Assembly: GCA_958444395.1 (NCBI GenBank)
Contig: CAUCOL010000037.1
Span: 1-9,888, forward strand
DNA: 9,888 nt
Direction: 5' to 3'
From: an uncultured Lachnospiraceae bacterium
GTDB taxonomy: Bacteria; Bacillota; Clostridia; Lachnospirales; Lachnospiraceae
Under the pieces are notes generated by a model. That model saw only the letters and a program-made list of their open reading frames with translations. It was not told where the DNA came from and made no database searches. This document shows, one piece after another, positions 6,676 to 9,888 of the stretch. Positions within the stretch are counted from its first letter, which is position 1. The number at the start of each line of letters is the position of its first letter. The translations under genes were made by a program, and so were the position numbers.

Positions 6676-6816
6676 AGGTAATGTATATTTTCGGTAAATA
6701 TTGGGAATGATACCTAATACAACGTAAGCATGCCGGGCATTGATTCGTCCGATCCGTGAATTACGTTATCCAGGTACAGGCTGTCTAAATGCCCAGGCAT
6801 CATGACGTGTTGTACC
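6676..6816 (+). promoter_or_regulatory. Structured intergenic region with paired palindromes before the BofC-like gene
   Basis: Several inverted repeats are nested here: AGGTA / TACCT (6676-6680 with 6711-6715) enclosing ATATTT / AAATAT; AACGTAA / TTACGTT (6721-6727 with 6761-6767); and GGTACA / TGTACC (6774-6779 with 6811-6816). The loops of the last two each contain a palindrome, ATGCCGGGCAT (6730-6740) and ATGCCCAGGCAT (6789-6800), which can pair with each other over about 12 bp with one bulge, giving a possible kissing-loop fold. As DNA the two palindromes could equally be operator half-pairs for a dimeric regulator. Upstream, CATATAAT (6649-6656) could be a -10 element, but no matching -35 is clear. 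I recognise no known RNA family. Confidence 0.4.
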
Positions 6817-6845
6817 AAAAATCCGAAAAGGAGAGTGTATCATCT

Positions 6846-7520
6846 ATGGAAACGTTCTGGAAATATACGCGCGGGATTCTGTTTGTGCTGGTGCTGACAG
6901 CAGTCTGTGGCATGGGGAGCTTCTGGATGTCCCAGAAAAAACTGGAACAGATGCAGCAGGATTATGAGAAACGGGTAAGTGAACAGGTAGACATAACGAT
7001 TGAAAAGCAGATGTCAGCCAAAATGACAGATATCAAAAAGGAATTAACGGAAAGTGCTATGGTCAGCACCTCCCAAAATACACTGCGCGCAGACACAATC
7101 TATCAGGTACAGAATTATAACGTACAAACCGATACCACCACGACCGATTATACGGCACTGCCCGATGGATTGCTGCAGGCAGACCGTGAGCATGCGGATA
7201 CATTTTGTCAGGAATATATGACGCAGATGCCGGTAGAGGAGTTTTTGAAGGGGCTGCAGTCTATGCAGGTTATTTCTTTTTCTCCGGAGCGTCTTGTGGT
7301 TCGCAAGGTTTATGATCTGTCAAAAATAAAATACAAATATTACCTGATTGCCAGTGAAGGCGAAGTTGTGGTATATTATGGCGATATGAAGACTATCTAT
7401 GAAAAAACAGGCATAGCAACAAGTACTTTGTCAAAAGAAGAACGAAAAGCGTTAAAAAACGGAATTGAAGTAAAAAACGAAGAAGAACTTTTTAGTATAT
7501 TAGAAAACTATTCTTCTTAA
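6846..7520 (+). CDS. Membrane-anchored protein with BofC-like C-terminal domain
   Basis: The 224-residue product has a single N-terminal transmembrane segment (about 9-28, ILFVLVLTAVCGMGSFWM), a charged, probably coiled-coil stretch (about 30-70), a polar Thr-rich linker (about 75-105), and a C-terminal domain (about 162-224) with YYLIASEGEVVVYYG, TLSKEERKALKNGIEV and a final NEEELFSILENYSS. That end resembles the C-terminal domain of BofC, which in Bacillus restrains the SpoIVB protease in the forespore-mother cell space and so delays sigma-K activation. The similarity is recalled by eye and is moderate; the rest differs from Bacillus BofC, and the role here is unproven. The topology suggests the domain lies outside the cytoplasm. 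Start at 6846: AAGGAG (6828-6833) lies 12 bases upstream, slightly far; an in-frame ATG at 6789 sits inside a palindrome with no binding site and would disrupt the signal anchor. Confidence 0.65.
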   Translation: METFWKYTRGILFVLVLTAVCGMGSFWMSQKKLEQMQQDYEKRVSEQVDITIEKQMSAKMTDIKKELTESAMVSTSQNTLRADTIYQVQNYNVQTDTTTTDYTALPDGLLQADREHADTFCQEYMTQMPVEEFLKGLQSMQVISFSPERLVVRKVYDLSKIKYKYYLIASEGEVVVYYGDMKTIYEKTGIATSTLSKEERKALKNGIEVKNEEELFSILENYSS

Positions 7521-7523
7521 GGC

Positions 7524-7548
7524 TTCCGGACAGCCTGCTGTACCGGAA
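7524..7548 (+). other. Intergenic hairpin between the BofC-like and HI0933-family genes
   Basis: TTCCGGACAG pairs with CTGTACCGGAA with a single bulged A and a CCTG loop. It begins three bases after the BofC-like stop and ends 27 bases before the next start. No U-tract follows, so it is more likely a weak terminator, a stabiliser or an mRNA processing site than a full terminator. Confidence 0.4.
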
Positions 7549-7575
7549 ATCCGATATAAGAAAGGATCTACTGAT

Positions 7576-8820
7576 ATGAGAAGCGTACAGGTTATTGTCA
7601 TTGGTGGCGGCGCCTCCGGCATGATGGCAGCAATCACAGCCAGCCGTGCAGGAAAAAAGGTTCTGCTGCTTGAAAAAATGAACCGGCTGGGAAAAAAAAT
7701 ACTGGCAACCGGCAATGGACGCTGTAATTTTACAAACGCCAGGCAGACACCGGCCTGTTACAGAGGACAGGATGTTTCCTATGCATGGGATGTGCTGCGG
7801 CAGTTTGATCAGACAAAGGTACTTTCCTTTTTCCATACATTAGGTGTATTGGCAAAGGAGCGGGACGGGTACTATTATCCGGTATCCGGGCAGGCATCTA
7901 CGATATTGGATGCTCTTTGCCGTTGTATCCATGACTGCGGGATTGAGGTGCATCTGGAGGAAACCGTCCGGCGCATACAGTCGGATGTTAAACGGGGATA
8001 TGTGGTTCATACCTCAAAAGACCGGTATCAGGCACGCACTGTTATTCTGGCGACCGGAGGAAAAGCTGCCGGCGTACATGGTTCAACCGGAGACGGTTAT
8101 CAATTTGCCAGAGAACTGGGACACACACTGGTGCCGGTAGTGCCGGCATTAACCTCCTGTATTCTGAAGGGGGATTTCATGAAGAACTGGACCGGTGTGC
8201 GTGTGCAGGGAACGGTCTCTCTCTATGATGATACGACCGGATCGTTGTTGGCATCGGATACCGGTGAACTGCAGATGGTTGCCTATGGTCTGTCCGGGAT
8301 TCCCGTCTTTCAGATCAGCCGGTTTGCGGCAGAAGCACTGCAGCGGGGACATAAGGTCTGCATTCATATGGATATCCTTCCACAGCTTACGCAGGAAGAA
8401 CTTCTTCAGGAGCTTCTCACACGACGCAGAGCGTTTAAAGAATGGCAGGGAACAGAGCTTTTGGACGGCCTGATGCATCATAAACTTGCCATCGTATTGC
8501 TGGACAGTCTTGGCATCTCCGGAAAGCAGCCTGTTTCCACCTGGCCGGATTCATTGCCGGAACGAATTGCAGCCAGGATCAAAGACTGGAAGCTAGGCGT
8601 AAAGGGAGTCAGTGATTTCGATAAGGCACAGGTATGTGCCGGGGGAGTCAGTGTCCGGGAACTGGGACAGCATACATTAGAATCCTCTCTGCATCCCGGT
8701 TTGTTTTTTGCCGGAGAGGTCGTCGATGTCGATGGAATCTGCGGCGGCTATAATCTGCAGTGGGCCTGGAGCAGCGGTTATCTGGCAGGAAAAGCTGCGG
8801 TCAGGCGGATCGATTCTTAA
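7576..8820 (+). CDS. HI0933/YhiN-family NAD(P)/FAD-dependent oxidoreductase
   Basis: A 414-residue flavoprotein of the HI0933-like family (also called YhiN, and BaiN when linked to bile acid metabolism). The N-terminal FAD-binding fold shows VIGGGASG (9-15), then the family motif GNGRCNFTN (46-54), ATGGKAAGVHGSTGDG in the middle, CAGGVSVREL (from 354) and the C-terminal GEVVDVDGICGGYNLQWAW (from 380), which closes the FAD site. Length and all signature motifs fit a complete, active protein. The substrate is unknown for most members, and nothing here supports bile acid dehydroxylation, so the baiN symbol is withheld. The start has AGGA (7563-7566) nine bases upstream and begins right at the Rossmann strand. 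It follows the BofC-like gene by 55 bases and precedes a second flavoprotein gene. Confidence 0.94.
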   Translation: MRSVQVIVIGGGASGMMAAITASRAGKKVLLLEKMNRLGKKILATGNGRCNFTNARQTPACYRGQDVSYAWDVLRQFDQTKVLSFFHTLGVLAKERDGYYYPVSGQASTILDALCRCIHDCGIEVHLEETVRRIQSDVKRGYVVHTSKDRYQARTVILATGGKAAGVHGSTGDGYQFARELGHTLVPVVPALTSCILKGDFMKNWTGVRVQGTVSLYDDTTGSLLASDTGELQMVAYGLSGIPVFQISRFAAEALQRGHKVCIHMDILPQLTQEELLQELLTRRRAFKEWQGTELLDGLMHHKLAIVLLDSLGISGKQPVSTWPDSLPERIAARIKDWKLGVKGVSDFDKAQVCAGGVSVRELGQHTLESSLHPGLFFAGEVVDVDGICGGYNLQWAWSSGYLAGKAAVRRIDS

Positions 8821-8837
8821 TACTATCACTATACATA

Positions 8838-8867
8838 ATTGCGAAACAGGCAATCCTCTTTCGCAAT
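8838..8867 (+). terminator. Possible terminator hairpin after the HI0933-family gene
   Basis: ATTGCGAAA (8838-8846) pairs perfectly with TTTCGCAAT (8859-8867) around a 12-nt loop, in the 83-base gap before the next gene. The downstream sequence CCCGGATC lacks a U-tract, so attenuation or mRNA stabilisation is as likely as termination. Confidence 0.4.
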
Positions 8868-8903
8868 CCCGGATCAAAACACAGAAATGAGGTTAGGACA
8901 GTT

Positions 8904-9888
8904 ATGATACATATGTCACAGATTAAAGTGCCGGTAGATCGTGTCTGTGAGGCTGCACCGGCAGAGGCAGTCAAACAGGGCATTTTATCGGAGGAAGAGA
9001 AATATCTGGTCTGCCAGGCGATCGCCAAAGCACTTCGGATCGATAGCAGCCAAATCAGCCGGTTACAGATCCTACGCCGCTCTCTGGACGCACGTAAGAA
9101 AAAACAGATGCAGTTTCAGTATCAGGTACAGTTTCATATTCCCAAAGAAAAGCAGGTCTGGAAGAGGTATGGCAAAAATGATGCCAGGCTGCTTCCCGAT
9201 CCTGTCCAGGCTCCGGCGGCCATACATGCGCAGACTGGCAGCCGTCCCAAGCATGTGATCATTATCGGCATGGGTCCTGCCGGACTGTTTGCTGCCTATG
9301 AGCTTGCCAGAGCCGGTCTTTCTCCTCTGGTGATCGAACGAGGTGCCTGTGTAGAGAAAAGGCAGCAGCTGGTAGAACATTTCTGGCAGACGGGTGAGTT
9401 AGATCCGCAGACGAATGTTCAGTTTGGTGAAGGCGGTGCCGGAACATTTTCGGATGGCAAATTAAATACACTGGTAAAGGATACCAGCGGAAGAAACAGA
9501 AAGGTGCTGGAAACGTTCGTTTCCTTTGGGGCACCGGAGCAGATCCTGTATCTGCAGAAGCCACATATCGGGACCGACCGTCTTCGGGACGTGGTACGCA
9601 ATATGCGCGAGGAGATTATCCGGCTGGGTGGACAGGTCTGGTTTGAAACGACATTTCTGAAAGCAGTCTGGAAAGAAAAACGGCTGCAGGAAATCCTTGT
9701 CCAAAAAGACGGACAGCAGATAACGCTTTCCTGTGATGCTCTGATCCTTGCCACGGGACACAGTGCGCGTGACACGGTTACGACACTTCATCATGACGGC
9801 CTTTTGATGGAAGCCAAGCCATTTGCTGTCGGTGTGCGGGTTGAACATCCCCAGGACATGATCGGACGCTGCCAGTACGGAGAGCTGT
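8904..9888 (+). CDS. COG2509-type FAD-dependent dehydrogenase, 3' truncated by the window edge
   Basis: The frame is open from 8904 to the right edge (328 complete codons). After an N-terminal domain of about 115 residues, beginning MIHMSQIKVPVD and rich in basic residues (RRSLDARKKK), comes an FAD-binding fold with GMGPAG (122-127) and an acidic strand end LVIERG. The family hallmark FGEGGAGTFSDGKL (174-187) follows, then KPHIGTDRL and LILATGHSARDT. These mark the uncharacterised COG2509 dehydrogenase group, normally around 460-530 residues, so roughly a third lies outside the window. The substrate is unknown. The start at 8904 is preferred over the ATG at 8913 because AGGA (8895-8898) is five bases from it and homologues begin with a similar MI-x-x-SQIK sequence. 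The neighbouring HI0933-family gene also encodes a flavoprotein, but the two are different families, not a duplication. Confidence 0.92.
   Translation, partial: MIHMSQIKVPVDRVCEAAPAEAVKQGILSEEEKYLVCQAIAKALRIDSSQISRLQILRRSLDARKKKQMQFQYQVQFHIPKEKQVWKRYGKNDARLLPDPVQAPAAIHAQTGSRPKHVIIIGMGPAGLFAAYELARAGLSPLVIERGACVEKRQQLVEHFWQTGELDPQTNVQFGEGGAGTFSDGKLNTLVKDTSGRNRKVLETFVSFGAPEQILYLQKPHIGTDRLRDVVRNMREEIIRLGGQVWFETTFLKAVWKEKRLQEILVQKDGQQITLSCDALILATGHSARDTVTTLHHDGLLMEAKPFAVGVRVEHPQDMIGRCQYGEL

Noticed and set aside
6789..6845. N-terminal extension of the BofC-like protein from ATG 6789
   Set aside because: No Shine-Dalgarno sequence, and the ATG is part of a palindrome. The extension would put charged residues ahead of the membrane anchor; AAGGAG supports 6846.
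9072..9848. Several overlapping minus-strand open frames near the right edge
   Set aside because: They lie opposite a continuous plus-strand frame with clear FAD-dehydrogenase motifs (GMGPAG, FGEGGAGTFSDGKL) that simply has no stop inside the window.

Overview
The window looks like ordinary chromosome from an endospore-forming, low-to-mid GC Gram-positive anaerobe, most probably a gut Clostridia member of the Lachnospiraceae type. The evidence is a full-length spoIVA, a protein with a BofC-like C-terminus, Shine-Dalgarno sites close to AGGAGG, and the mix of neighbouring families. All eight genes are on the + strand. No rRNA, tRNA, CRISPR array, transposase or phage gene was seen.

Layout, left to right. 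The 3' part of an ApbE-type flavin transferase (5' end outside the window) ends in a small hairpin. A compact, highly structured leader of about 130 nt follows, directly before spoIVA (1289-2764). A 14-bp hairpin after spoIVA probably ends that transcript. The 370-nt gap after it carries a perfect consensus housekeeping promoter, a perfect WalR-type box at the expected transcription start, and a leader with mutually exclusive hairpins. These precede a secreted SH3b-NlpC/P60 cell wall hydrolase (3135-4394). A membrane-anchored MutS-type ATPase (4422-6113) and ribonuclease HI (6153-6638) follow at short spacing, so the three may be co-transcribed. A second structured intergenic region, with two related 5+5 palindromes inside two hairpin loops, precedes a membrane-anchored BofC-like protein (6846-7520). 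Two different FAD-dependent oxidoreductases close the window: an HI0933/YhiN-family protein (7576-8820) and the start of a COG2509-type dehydrogenase that runs off the right edge.

Themes: sporulation (SpoIVA, possibly the BofC-like protein), envelope maintenance (NlpC/P60 hydrolase with possible WalR control), nucleic-acid maintenance (RNase HI; MutS-like ATPase of unknown role), and flavin chemistry (ApbE, two flavoproteins). I see no coherent new multi-gene system. The least explained signals are non-coding: the pseudoknot-capable element before spoIVA, the promoter/WalR/leader arrangement before the hydrolase, and the paired-palindrome region before the BofC-like gene. Several starts here were chosen by ribosome binding site over longer TTG- or ATG-initiated versions.
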